Both the position numbers and the translations under genes were made by a program. Below the pieces are notes generated by a model. That model had not been told where the DNA came from and did not search any database. It saw only the letters and a list, made by a program, of their open reading frames with translations. From Gigaspora margarita (lineage: Eukaryota > Glomeromycota > Glomeromycetes > Diversisporales > Gigasporaceae), in contig WTPW01000009.1 of assembly GCA_009809945.1 (NCBI GenBank), positions 852,646 through 916,645 of the forward strand: 64,000 nt of DNA. The letters run 5' to 3'. How positions within the stretch are numbered: position 1 is the stretch's first letter; the number at the start of each line of letters is the position of its first letter. Shown piece by piece: positions 23,063 through 34,974 of this stretch.

Positions 23063-23514
23063 TATTACAAGTGACTATAGCCTTCTATATAGTACTTGCA
23101 ATACAACACATGGCAACAGGAATCTTATAAGGGTCAGAGAAGATATGAAGCAGTGTGCAAATGGAATATTACTTCACTAGAGCAGTTTAGTATATTTATT
23201 TATCAAAGAGCAAGAGAGTATTTATTTGGCAAAGATATATTTTATCTATTTATAGTATAATATTTAAGGTAGATAACTATTTCTAAACATTAGAGAGGAG
23301 GAGAAGAGAATCTGAATCTAATAGATAGGAAAGTAAAAAGCTAGTGTTTATATATCTTTCAAAAAAGTACAAAAGTATAGAAGTGTAAAAGTATAAACAG
23401 ACAAAAGTAAAAGTATAAAAGTATAAAAGGATGTTAACTATTTGTATCTAGTTGTACTAGTAATAATTTTTAGAATCTTCTAGTTTGCTCAAAGATAAAA
23501 TCTGTTCTATAACA
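23063..23514 (-). repeat. Gypsy-2 5' LTR (452 bp)
   Basis: Plus-strand TATTACAAG...TTCTATAACA; the first TG has mutated to TA. It lacks the MITE present in the 3' LTR, giving a clean empty site near 23288. Confidence 0.85.
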
Positions 23515-23550
23515 AGATATTAAATAGATACTGATCCTAAAATGATGATA

Positions 23551-23813
23551 GGACCCTGGACATCTAGTATAGAGGTCATACTTGAAATTTTTTAGCAAAA
23601 ACACATAAGCAAAAAACAGTTTTTAGCAATTATCTTGGCATCCAGTAGTCCAAATTGAATGAACTTTTTTTAAAAATGAGGCTCTCAGTGAGGCGCATCT
23701 AACAAAAAAAGTTTATTCAATATTAAGTAAATATATTTTGTCATTTTTAGCAAATTAGGTCAAAATTGGCCAAAATCCAGTTATGATCTATATGAGAGAT
23801 GTCTGCGGTCCTA
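23551..23813. mobile_element. MITE family B, copy 2 (263 bp)
   Basis: Left end GGACCCTGGACATCTAGTAT; right end, in reverse complement, AGGACCGCAGACATCTC. Flanks TGATGATA (23543-23550) and TGACGATC (23814-23821) match at six of eight. The interior matches copies at 4643 and 39816, in opposite orientation. Confidence 0.75.
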
Positions 23814-24208
23814 TGACGATCCAGAAGAGATAAAATTTAGCAATAACACAGACTAGAATATATAAATTAATTTTATCATTATTAACATATTGCTTTAACA
23901 GTTAATATTAAATTGCATTATTGCAATTTTATTTAGATGAGTTTTTTTTATTTAATATTTATTTAATATAGTTAACTGAAATCTAAAATAGTGTTAGCAA
24001 AATCTGCTTTTGATTATGTATTGAATAACTGCATTTTTACATGTTGCTTATTTGTATTTGCATAATATGTCACCTTGATTTCTTTTAATATGCATATGAG
24101 TAGATGATTTGTAGTTACACATTGCTGGGTAAAGTTAAACAAGTATATTTTTTTATTTAGAAGGTTTAGATCTTTGTATACTAGGAATGAAGTATGAAAT
24201 ACAAAGAG

Positions 24209-24494
24209 TAGGGTTTCTCAAATTCAAATCAAATTAAATATTGCGTCAATTTGAATTTGATCAAATCAAATTGACCCTAATTTGAATTTGATTTGATTCA
24301 AATATTTGGATTTGAATTTGAATTGAATTTGAAGTTTTATAGTAATTTTTAAATCAAATTAAATATTTGTCAAATCAAATCAAATTTGGCCAGATTTGAT
24401 ATTTGATCAAATCAAATATAGTCAAATTTGAATTTGAATTTGAACAAATATTTGATTCAAATATTTGAAAATCAACTCAAATTGTAGAACCCTA
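24209..24494. mobile_element. MITE family C, copy 2 (286 bp)
   Basis: TAGGGTTTCTCAAATTC at one end and AATTGTAGAACCCTA at the other. Flanks ACAAAGAG (24201-24208) and ATGAAGAG (24495-24502) match at six of eight. Opposite in orientation to the copy at 5129. Confidence 0.85.
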
Positions 24495-25276
24495 ATGAAG
24501 AGTCTGGTTTATAGGCAAGTTAAGTAATATCAGCAATTCTGGGCATCTAATTGAATAGTTATTCCTAGTGATTTTGTATGCCATGCTTGCTGATGTTTAA
24601 GGGATTTTGTAATATTATAGTATGTGTTCACAGTATTGCTTTTATATTGACTTGATTGTTTATCATCATGTTTCTTAATTTACTGTATATATGTATTAAT
24701 ATTGTAGCTTGTTTTTACTTGTTTTACTTGGGATTATGTTTGGATTATCGATTATATATCAAGTTACTTAAGATTTTTTATTTTATATTTGAGCTGATTT
24801 TAAATTTTCTGAACTTGATTCTTATATGGGAACTTGTTTTTTTAATGTTTTACTATTAGTACAGCTAATTGAATGATAATTTTCTTGTAATTTTGTATGC
24901 TATGCATGCTAATGTTTCAGCTTTTAAGTTACTGTTTATACAGTATGAATTGATATTTAAGGGATTCTATAATATTATGGTATGTGTTTACAGTATTGAT
25001 TTTTTTATGTGTACATTGACTTGATTGTTTATCATCATGTTTTCTTGATTTAGTGTATTTATTGTTAATATTGTAGCTTGTATTTACTTGTTTTACTCAA
25101 TTATGTTTCAAGTTACTTAAGATTTTTTTATTTATATTGGTACATTTTATATTTTTTGAACTTAATTCATAATTGAACTAATATAAGGGCTTATTTTTAT
25201 AATGATTTACTATTAGTACTGCTGATTGGATTGTTGTTTTCTTGTAATTTTGTATACCATGCGTGGTGATGTTTGA

Positions 25277-25977
25277 GGTTGTTGCTTGATTCCCCGAAAG
25301 TTAGTTCCCCGCCAGCTCATTTTTCCAACACTATATTCCCGACAGAATGTTTCACCTACAGCATTTTTTGTTGACAGAATCTTTCCTTGACATACCATAT
25401 TTTCGACCTCCCCTTTCCTTGACAGGACATATTTTCGAAAAGANATTTTACTGANATGACGTACTTCAGAAAGAATATTTTTCCNACATGACTTGTTTCC
25501 GACATCTTTTTCCGACAAGATCTTTCCCCGACTAGAAATATAATTATTGGGTAGAGTGATATATTCGTGTTCATCACATCACATGATTAAGCACTCGGGC
25601 TAAATTAGGGTTAGGGCTAGGGTTAGATTAGGGTTAGGTGATAGTATAATTTAGGCCGAGTTGATAGTGCTAGTAAACAAAATGACGTGTTGAATGATTT
25701 CACGTGATGTAATGATTACTGGGTTTATCGTTCTTGTCAGAAAAAGTGCATTCAATAAAACTTATTGTCGGAGAAAAGTCAAATTAGAAATATGTCATAT
25801 CAGATAAATGTCTTGTCGAAAATATGAGATGTTAAGGAAAGGAGATGTCGAAAGCATGATATGTCGAGGAAAGATTCTGTCAACAAAAAGTGCTGTAGGT
25901 GAAACATTCTGTCGGGGATATAGTATCGGAAAAATGAGCTGGCAGGGAACTAACTTTCGGGGAATCATACTGTAATC
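25277..25977. mobile_element. Long-TIR element with 9-bp duplication (701 bp), MULE-like
   Basis: Flanked by the exact direct repeat GATGTTTGA (25268-25276 and 25978-25986). The TIRs exceed 150 bp and start TGATTCCCCGAAAGTTAGTT a few bases in; they hold repeated CCCCGACA/TTTTCCGACA motifs. The sister tandem unit near 24912 shows the unfilled site (AATGTTTCAGC). A 9-bp duplication with long TIRs fits Mutator-like or KDZ-type elements. Two or three ambiguous bases lie in the left TIR. The core carries TTAGGG-like repeats. No transposase. Confidence 0.8.
25598..25640 (+). repeat. TTAGGG-like tract
   Basis: ATTAGGGTTAGGGCTAGGG followed by TTAGATTAGGGTTAGG: about six imperfect telomere-type units in the middle of the 701-bp element. 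Interstitial, not a chromosome end. Confidence 0.75.
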
Positions 25978-26555
25978 GATGTTTGATGCCTTTAAGTTAC
26001 TGTTTATTGCAGTAAGGATTGATGTTTAAAATATTCTATAATATTATAGTATGTGTTTATAGTATTGATTTTTTTATATTTACATTGTTTAGCATCATGC
26101 TTTCTTGATTTATGTGTTAACATTGTAGCTAATTATTACTTGTTTTACTCAGAATTCTATTTGGATTATTGATTATGTATCAAAATTTTTTATTTTATAG
26201 CTTAAACAAAAATATTATTAGTCATTAGCACAAAATTTTGTAAACTGTATTGTATTTCAGTAACAAAGTTTAAGAGCAAATGACTGTACAATTAAAGACT
26301 ATTTAAAGCTATTATTAAGAAATTATCTATACTATTATTATTAGTTTGTCACATACAATAAAACAGCTCCTATTCAATCCTTTATTATTATATACATATT
26401 TTTTCTAACTCTATTTTGTCTTACTTTGATTATGAGGCTTTGACTTTTGATTAAAATATTAATTATGCAATTTAAATTATACCATTTTTTAAAGCATTAG
26501 TTATTAAACTTTGAAATAATCAATTCATGATTATTAATTAATTATCACTTTTAGG

Positions 26556-27043
26556 TAGAGATTGTACTCGAGTCAGGTATTATTCGAGTTACTCACAGTT
26601 AATTGGTTAACCAGGTAATGACTAAAGTTACCCAGGTAGATTCACCTAAGTATTACCCAGGTAGATTCATTTAAGTAATACCCAGGTAGATTCATCCAAG
26701 TAATACCTGAGTAGATATACCTGGTAATACCCAAGTAGAAAGATCTAAATAATGCCTGTGTAATCAAATATTAATAATGAATTGTTATTAATAGGTGTCA
26801 TCAAACACAAGGCTTTATATGCTATAACTTAAAATACTTGTGATATGTCGCTAAGCAGATTATATAATAGAACAAATATAAAATTTGATTGGTTACAATA
26901 ATTCATATAACCAATCATATGCTAGTTACTCAGATAAGATGAGTAAGATTTTATGCCCAGGTATATCTATTGATTACCTAAGTAACCCATGAGTTTACTC
27001 ACTAGTTAACTGAGTAACATTTTTTGGCTTAGTACAATCACTA
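26556..27043. mobile_element. MITE G, hAT-like (488 bp)
   Basis: Ends TAGAGATTGTACTCGAG and, in reverse complement, TAGTGATTGTACTAAGC. Flanks CTTTTAGG and CTTTAGAA form an imperfect 8-bp duplication. Inside, at about 26625-26760, ACCCAGGTAGATTCA-type units of about 24 bp are repeated around five times. Confidence 0.65.
26625..26760. repeat. Minisatellite, about 24-bp unit
   Basis: Five diverging units of AAGTAATACCCAGGTAGATT inside MITE G. Confidence 0.7.
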
Positions 27044-29079
27044 CTTTAGAATCACAACCTGATTAAATATTATATATATCAGTTATTGGTCAATCTGATC
27101 TAAATATTCAAAAATATATATATATATTTTATAATATTTACTAATACTATTTACAACTTTGTTCTCTATATAAAATACTTTCTATACCATATTTCATTAT
27201 TATACCAAATAAGTTAAGTTTTTAAATATAATTAAACAATAAACACTAAAAAATGTACATAGTTTTTTGCACATAACCAATTAAACTACTAATATAATTA
27301 ATGAAATCATACAATTTATTTCTAATATGACCTAGTCATATGCCAATTTTGCACCATACATATAAAAACTAAGGTAACATAATTTATTATTTAGTATTAA
27401 TAAACTGTTAAATATTTTATTTTTTAAAACTTCTAATATGATCTACTAATTCTTTGTTCTTGGTTTTGCATAATAGCATTGCGTAGCTATCTTATTGTTA
27501 TAGAGTAATTTATAAATAAATAGTTGGATATATGGTTTTGTAGAAAACAATATAGTTGTAAAAAAAATAGTTGTCTAATAGGTAAGAAGAATTTGTATTA
27601 TTTCACTTCAAAGATATCATATTTTACTAAAACCTATTTATAAACAATTAATTAACTAACAAGTACACTATACAGATAGTATATTTTATTAATAGCTTAT
27701 TTTGCAAATAAATTTTTTATATACCTTAATTTTAATTCTAAATCTAATTCCAACAAAAGTAACAAGAATCACTTTATTTATAAAATAATCTGTTATTGAA
27801 ATATACTATTAGTAAATTAATTATTTGTAAAATAAGTACGTTAATAAAATTGGTTCAATATTAATCAGATCTTATTGTAAGAATGTTGTTAAAAAAAGGT
27901 TATAAAAAAAATTGTTAAAAAAGATTGTATTGGAAAAATAACTATAGAAAATATAATAATATTAAATATATAAATTTTGTAATTTGCTATAATCAAACAA
28001 ATCACAAAAGCATTAGATTACTGCAATTTGCTTTAATTATAACAAAAAAATGTTTTTAAAATATATTAAATTTGTTATGATAAAATTAGAAAAGTGACAA
28101 AAATCAGAAGAGAGAAAGTAGTAAAAAAAAGTTGAAATTATATAAAGAATCCAACCAAATATATTAAGAAAGGAGAAGAATAAGTGGGCCTCTAATAAAA
28201 AATATTTATCTAATTAATAACATGTTCTTTATTGTAGTATTCTATTTAGCAAAATCTAATACTATATATTAAAATCATATCGTGTGCTAGGCACCCTTAA
28301 AAGTTATATTTTTGATGCATTTTACATTTTAATCAAGTTATATTCTGTAAAAGCTATGATATTTATTTTATAGGCATTTAAAAATTTTAAATTAGGGGGC
28401 TTAAACTACCTTTTGATATATAATCCTGTTTTTGGCATGATTTGAGTATCAATATTGTCTGCCTGGCTTTTAATTATTTGTCCACATATATGTAAATATT
28501 ATGATATTATAATTAAATCGTTACGTTTATCAGATTAAAAATTTTTTTTACCAGTATGATCACATTAAATGTGGAGGGATGGTTCCGTTCAACTTTTTGG
28601 TGAGCTATATTTTTCCTGTTAAGAAGTTATTATAGTTATCATTATCTCTTTTTTTCATAGTGAGAAGCTATATAATTTTATGTGGTTTAATAATCTATGT
28701 TTTAGTATTAGATGCACTTTAGTGTATTTAGTGGTTATTGCATGTACTGTATAAATTTTTTTTAATTTCTTGACATTACCAGGCTGATCATGTTTTGTGT
28801 CATGGAAGGCGGTAAGGATGGTTTCCCTTTATTGATATTACTACTTATTCTGATTTTTTAAGTTTCTCTTTATTAATATCACTGCTTATTCTGATTTTTT
28901 AAAAATAATATTTTAATTGGAATAATAATTTTTGTTTGTTTATTTTTGAAAAGAATAGTTGTCATTTAAAGTAAGAACGTTTTCAAATATTGATCATTAT
29001 GCAATATTTTTGTAATTTGTGACTATTGCGACATTTTTGAACATTTATTGTTAACTCTGTAATTTCATTATTATTTTTT
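27044..29079. other. AT-rich intergenic region
   Basis: No gene, RNA or defined repeat that I can support in this 2 kb. A 50-bp direct duplication with TATTAATATCACTGCTTATTC occurs at about 28835-28900. Confidence 0.5.
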
Positions 29080-32000
29080 ACATGTTACACATTATCATAC
29101 TGATCTTGCACAGTCACACAGCTATTGTATTTATAATAAATAGTTAACCACATAATGTGATTATAGGAATAGCAAGTAAGTCCTGGAACAAAATTTCACA
29201 GTAATATGATAGAAATTACAATAATTCCAACTTACCTTAGCAAATAAGTTTTGTAACATAATATTTTACCACACACTGTGTTCATTGGAAAAGCAAGTAC
29301 TGGAGTAAGCTCTGCAACAAAATTTCTTACAGTAACTCACAATAGAAATCGTGTTAATTCTGATGCAAATAATAGTCACAACCAAATACTATAGTCACTA
29401 GAATAGCAAGTTCTGCAACAGAATTTTTATAGTACCTCATGATAGAAACATGATAATTCCAATACAAACTAATTCACATACTGTGTTATTAGCATAGCAA
29501 GTAAGTTTTGTAACAATTTTAAGTAACTCTTGATAAATTACAATAACTCAATTACAAACTAACTCAATTCTAATTACATAGAAATCATGATAATTCCAAT
29601 ACAACTAACTTAACCTTAATTATACTATAGTTACTAGAATAGCAAGCTCTGCAACAGAATTTTTTGCAGTAAGTCAAGGTAGAAATCACAATAATTCCTA
29701 TGCAAACCAATTCGATTTTAACTATATATTGTAATTACCAAAATAGCAAGATGTTAATTTCAATGCAAATTAACTTAATCTTAATTGTAATATACCACTC
29801 AAGCTTAATTATATACTATGTATTACTGAAATTTTTACAATGACTCATAATAGAAGTTAGGCCACTTGAATTTATAATTTCGTTTAACGTTCCCTTAAGA
29901 AGCTTTAGCGTGGTGGGGGGAGGGGGGTCAAATTAAACAAACATATTAAAATTGCAAAAAATAAACACATTATTATTGGTCAACTTATAAGCACGTGACT
30001 TATTGGAATCCTAAGACGAGATGAGCGTTCTGATTGGCCTGTTTAATTCTAGGGGGGGAGCTCTTAGAGCTGGTGGGAGGAGAATGTTAAACGAAATTGT
30101 AATTTCGAACAGCCTTATTATAAATTTAATGCAAACTAACTCAATTTTAACCAAATATTGTAGTCACTGGTTAGAAAATTCTATAACAGAATTTTACAGT
30201 AATATAGAAATCAAGATAATTCCAATGCAAACTAACTCAATCTTAACCACAAACTATAGTNACTGGAGTAGTAAGGTTTGTAATAAAATTTTTTATAGTT
30301 ACTTATAATAGAAATTATAAAANTTCCAATACAAACTAACTCAACCTTAACTATAGAAGCATGATAATTCTATTGCAAACTAACTTAATCACATACTGCA
30401 GTTATTAGAATAGTGACAAAATTTTTTACCCATAATAAAAATCATGATAATTCTAATACAAATTAACTCAATCTTAACTATACTGTGCCACTGGAATAAT
30501 GAGATAAGTTCTGTAACAATTTTTTATAATAACTCTCAATAGAATCACAATAATTTTAATATAAACTAACTTAGTTTAAACTACATAGAAAACACAATAA
30601 TTCCAATGCAAAGTTAACTCAAGTCATGCAACAGAATTTTTTACTGTAACTTAGTAGAAATTGTGATAATTCCAATACAAACTATGTGTTAATGGAATAT
30701 CAATTTTATAACAATTTTTCAATAACCCATAATAATATTATAATAATTTCAATAAAACTAAACTTAAACTACATACTATGGATATTGGAAAAGCAAGTAA
30801 GTTCTATAACAAAACTTTACACCAGTATTATATAATAATATCACAAAAATTCTAATGCAAACTATCTCAACCTTAACCACAACTTGGTTACCAGAATGGA
30901 AGATACTGCTAAGTTTTGTAACAGAATTTTTTTACAAAAACTTACTACAGAAATTACAATAATTCTAATTCAAGCTAATTCAACACTTAACTATAATAAT
31001 TTAATGCAAAATAAACTGCATACTGTGACCACAAAAATACACAAGAATAGTGAGTTCTATAATAGATTTTTTACAGTAATTCATAGTAGAAGTAATGACA
31101 AAGTAACTTTATTTTAACTACATATTCCTAAGGTAGTAAATTCTGTAATATAATTTTTTATAGTAACTTATAATAACAATCATAATAATTCAATATAAAT
31201 TAACTCAACTTATTACTATACTGCATTGATGAGTAAGTTATATAATGAAATTGTTTACAGTAGCTCTCAGTAAAGTTATAATAATTCAAATACAAACTAA
31301 CTCAGCTACAAATGTATCACTAGAATTGCAAGTAAGTTTTATAATAAAATTTTATATGATTACAATATATTTTTGATAATTCTAATGCAAACTAACTCAA
31401 ATTTAACCACATAATGTTGTTATCAAGTAATTTTTATAACAATATTTTTGCAGTAACTCATAATAAAATCACAATAATTCCAATGTGAACTAACCTTCTT
31501 AGCTGCATACTANGGCCACAGTAAATAAGTCTTTAACAGAATTTTTTTTAGTAACTCTCAGCAAAAATTATGATAATTTTAATACAAACTACCTCAATTT
31601 TAACTATATAAAAATTACAATAATTCCAATGCAAATTAATTCAGCCTTAATTACATACTATGGTTAACAGAACTTTACAATACTTTTAATGAAAAGCAAC
31701 TCAACCTTAACTGCATACTATGATCATTGGAATAGTAAGTAAATTCTGCAATAATTTTTTTAAAAGTAGTTCAACAATTGCAATTAAAGTAGTTCTAATA
31801 CAAACTAACTCAATCTAAATTAATATAAATCATGATAAATTAAATACAAACTGACTCAACTTTAACTGCATATTGTAGTTACCATAATAGNNATTCTGTA
31901 AATAAATTTTTTAACTTATAGTAGAAATTACAATAATTTTAATGCAAACTTATTCAACCTAATCATATATTGTGGTCATGGAATGCCAGTAAGTTTGTAA

Positions 32001-32440
32001 CAAAATTTTATAGTAACTTAATAATAATTTCAATGCAAACTAACTCAACCACTATATACTGCATTAGTAGAAATTTTTTTTATAGTAGCTCATGATAAAA
32101 ATTACAATAATTCTATTACAAACCAACTCAACCCTATATCACTGGAATAACAAGTAAGTTTTGTAACAAAACATTTTATGATAATTCATGGTAGAAACCA
32201 TAATCATTCTGATGCAAACTAAACCAACCTTAATCACATATTGTAGTCACTAGAATATGAGTTCTATAATAAAATTTTTTAAGTAACTCATGATATAAAT
32301 TATGATAATTTCAATACAAACTTAACCACTATGTGTACTGTGTTGTTAGAGTAAATTCTTTGACTAAATTTTTATAATAAATCTTAATATAAATCATAAT
32401 AATTCCAATTCAAACTAACTCAATCTTTTATACTATGTGT
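29080..32440. repeat. Satellite array, about 100-115 bp diverged monomers
   Basis: About thirty diverged monomers in one orientation. A typical unit contains TTCCAATGCAAACTAACTCA, then CTTAACCACATACTGTGGTC, ACTGGAATAGCAAGTAAG, TTCTGTAACAGAATTTTTTA and CAGTAACTCATAATAGAAAT. Single ambiguous bases at 30261, 30323, 31513 and 31891-31892 fall here, consistent with collapsed repeats. A MITE-like insert lies at about 29870-30110. ORFs inside (30021, 30884) are translations of the repeat. Confidence 0.85.
29870..30110. mobile_element. MITE-like insert in the satellite
   Basis: AATTTCGTTTAACGTTCCC on the left mirrors the right end, AATTTCGTTTAACATTCTCC in reverse complement. G-rich runs (GGTGGGGGGAGGGGGGTC) sit just inside. 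It has no satellite monomers. Exact ends and target duplication unclear. Confidence 0.6.
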
Positions 32441-32701
32441 ATCTCAATTGTTTGGTAACTCACTAATATATTAAAAACCATTAAATAAGATAGGTGGCAT
32501 ATAAGCGCCACCTGTCATGCTAGTATAATAAATAACTATAAAATAATAATATAGAAGTTTATATATTTTATTTTATTTCAAATAATTATTATTAATTGGC
32601 AATAAATCAAATAATTTGTTAATATTAAAAACATAGTTTGCTAAATTATATTACAAATTTCACAGGTTTCTAATTCAAAACTATTAGATTCTTAATTTTT
32701 A

Positions 32702-33562
32702 TTAATTAATTGATAATCTGCCTATCAACTAGAGAATGACAAAATGTGGCGTGCTTTTATCTTAAATTTTTCTTATTAAGTTAACGATATATGTCCAATA
32801 ATTGAAAGTTGTGGAGCTCATCGAGATGCATCTAATGGTGGTTAGATCATCCAAATTGGTCCAGTAGATGGCGAGATATTGCCAAAAAATTATTGGCCAA
32901 CTATATAAAATCCTGTGACACCAGATTACATATGAAAATCACTATAGGTGAAATGTGGCGTGCTTCCATCTAAATTTTTTTTCTTACTAAGTTAATGATA
33001 AATGTCCACTAATTGAAAGTTGTAGAGCTCATCAAGACACATCTAATAGTGATTAGACAAATCGACCCAGTGAATAGCAAGTTATCATCAAAAAATGATT
33101 GGCTGACTATATAAAATCTCTATGTAAACAAACATTGTTTACAGAGATTTTATATAGTCAGCCAATTGTTTTTTGATAATATCTCACTATCCACTGGGCT
33201 GATTTGGATGATCTAACTACTGTTAATGCATCTCAATGAGCTCTACAACTTTTAATTAGTGGACATGTAACATTAAATTTGTAAGAAAAAAATTTTTAGA
33301 TAGAAGCATACCATATTTCACCTATAGTGATTTTTATATGTAATCTGTATTATAGGATTTTATATAGTCGGCCAATAGTTTTTTGATGATATCTCACCAT
33401 CCACTAGGTCAATTTGGATAATATAACCACCATTAGATGCATCTCGATGAGCTCTACAACTTTCAATTAGTGCATGTATAGTTAACTTAATAAGAAAAAA
33501 AATTTAGATAGAAGCATGCCATATTTTGTTACTTTCCAGTTAACAGGCGGATTATCAATTAA
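32702..33562. mobile_element. 860-bp palindrome with internal duplication (A-B-B'-A')
   Basis: Outer ends TTAATTGATAATCTGCC and, in reverse complement, TTAATTGATAATCCGCC. Two similar blocks of about 200 bp (32745-32935 and 32950-33120), sharing ATGTGGCGTGCTT, TTGAAAGTTGT and GAGCTCATC, are mirrored by two more across a centre at about 33128. A duplicated element has therefore been copied into a perfect mirror arrangement, or a long-TIR element has been partly duplicated. Confidence 0.75.
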
Positions 33563-33807
33563 GCAAGTTTTAGAGTTTTGCTATAGTTTTGAAATTAATA
33601 CTTTTGGTTTAGTTTGGTTAAGGTTTGGCTAGAAAAATAATGCTCAAAAAACTAGTAATGCAAGTTTTAGTTTTGCTCAAATTGAGACTATGAAGTTTTT
33701 AGTAATATTATTAGTCAAAAGTACTCTTGAACTACTATTATAATCTACTTCTGCTTTTGTAAAGTTTATTCTAATTATAATACTTACCTTTATTTTTATT
33801 TTATTTT

Positions 33808-34085
33808 TTATACCAACTTCTAAACCAGTTAGCCTAAATAGATTGATTTATTCTAGAATTTGGTGCTTTATAGTTTTTTTTTTTGGTATCTATTTTTAAA
33901 ATATAAAATTTTTTTTAATATAGTTCTAGAGACCAAATTAGTAAACTTTTCCTTTTTTAAATCTTGTCATTTAATTCTTTAGTCTCTGGTTTCTAAAGTT
34001 ATATTTTGGCAGTACTATTAAAGATCTTTACTATCTTTTTACTTAAAATTTGCCAATTGGGTTTCTATTTTCTAGTTTTTTAAAT
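33808..34085 (-). mobile_element. Decayed copy of the 1934-2692 SINE-like element
   Basis: Shares ACTTCTAAACCAGTTAGCC, TTGGTGC, ATCTTGTC, CTCTGGTTTCT, TTACTT and TGGGTTTCTATTTTCT with 2250-2520. Most differences turn C to T or G to A, so the copy is far more AT-rich. It is cut on the right by the palindrome starting at 34092. Confidence 0.6.
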
Positions 34086-34091
34086 TTCTAT

Positions 34092-34482
34092 AGTACAAGA
34101 CATCTATACTCAACATTCACATAACATGTTTCAATTTTTTAAATGGCTATAACTTCTTATCTAAGGGGTTTTTAAAAAAATCTATATCAGCTCTACATAT
34201 ATGCAAATATCTTTTCAAAATCTCATCACTGCAAGAAGTTTTAGCATTTTGAAAATTGAAATTTTATATGTAAATTTATAAATTTACATATAAAATTTCA
34301 ATTTTTAAAATGCTAAAACTTCTTACAGTGATGAGATTTTGAAAAGATATTTGGCATATATGTAGAGATGATATAGCTTTATAAAGTTACTAGTAAGATT
34401 TTTTTAAAATCCTTAGATAAGAAGTTATAGCATTTAAAAAATTGAAACATGTCATGTGATTGTTGAGTATAGATGTTGTGCA
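34092..34482. mobile_element. Palindromic MITE (about 390 bp)
   Basis: Arms read GACATCTATACTCAACATTC and, from the right, AACATCTATACTCAACAATC; similarity continues through TTTCAATTTTTTAAATGG and TCATCACTGCAAGAAG to a centre near 34282 (ATAAATTTACATATAAAATT). The two arms have diverged by scattered changes. Confidence 0.75.
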
Positions 34483-34554
34483 TCATATATAATCTCATAT
34501 AACTACCCAAAAGCTTCTATTTTAGAGCTACAAATAATATACCCAACTAATTAA

Positions 34555-34850
34555 TAAGAAACAGTTATAAGAGTATGTTGATATAGTATAGTTGGGTTGC
34601 TATTACACTCAAAACTATATAATAAGACAGTTCCAAGTTCAATTCCCATCAGAGGATATTTTATCTTTAAATTAAATATTATTTGCTATGACTGTATAAT
34701 TTCTGTATTACAAAATTGGGTTAGAGTATTTGCAATCTAAATTATACAGAATAATTAGAAGCTAACTAACTTGTATAATATTGTAAAAAAAAAAAAAAAG
34801 ATAACTGGACAACTAGAAGCTAACTGATTTGTAATATTATATAAAAGAAA
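34555..34850 (+). mobile_element. tRNA-like SINE fragment with A tails
   Basis: GATATAGTATAGTTGGG (A-box-like) followed about 45 bp later by AAGTTCAATTCCC (B-box-like), then a body ending in a 15-base A run at about 34786. A second partial tail, AAGCTAACTGATTTGTAATA then AAAAGAAAAAAG, follows to 34850. The tRNA-like part cannot fold into a normal acceptor stem, so it is not a working tRNA. Confidence 0.5.
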
Positions 34851-34974
34851 AAAGATGCTACTAAAATTTTTGAAAATAAAGCAGGAGTAAAAACAGGCTT
34901 GGCAAGACCCAAGTAAAGAAGTAGTAACCTTTTGGTAGCACTAAACATGAACTGGATAGTAACTAGCCAGTAAG

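Larger units (their letters stand above)
6845..23514 (-). mobile_element. Gypsy-2: old Ty3/Gypsy retrotransposon with nested insertions
   Basis: A complete but decayed LTR retrotransposon, transcribed from right to left. LTRs lie at 6845-7642 (including an inserted MITE) and 23063-23514. The 4-bp duplication AGAT flanks it at 6841-6844 and 23515-23518. Order on the minus strand: 5' LTR, primer-binding site, gag, protease, extra zinc-knuckle region, reverse transcriptase, RNase H, integrase, extra ORF, polypurine tract, 3' LTR. Nested insertions include 7078-7417, 7703-8333, 9128-9485, 9889-10418, 13103-13355 and 18467-21529. The LTRs differ at roughly one base in ten over their first 165 bases by eye, so it is much older than Gypsy-1. 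About 2 kb between the extra ORF and the 3' LTR has no counterpart in Gypsy-1 and probably holds more insertions. Confidence 0.85.
24573..26215. repeat. Three tandem copies of a 320-350 bp unit
   Basis: Units begin near 24573, 24889 and 25243 with TTTTGTATGCCATGCTTGC-like sequence and share TATAATATTATAGTATGTG, CTTGATTGTTTATCATCATG and CTTAAGATTTTTTATTT. The third unit is interrupted by the element at 25277-25977. No coding potential recognised; the hydrophobic ORF at 24656-24859 lies inside and is dismissed. Confidence 0.75.

Noticed and set aside
24656..24859. 67-residue hydrophobic ORF
   Set aside because: Inside a non-coding tandem duplication; not conserved in the sister units.
25598..25640. 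True telomere
   Set aside because: Short, imperfect and inside an element with a target duplication; not at a sequence end.
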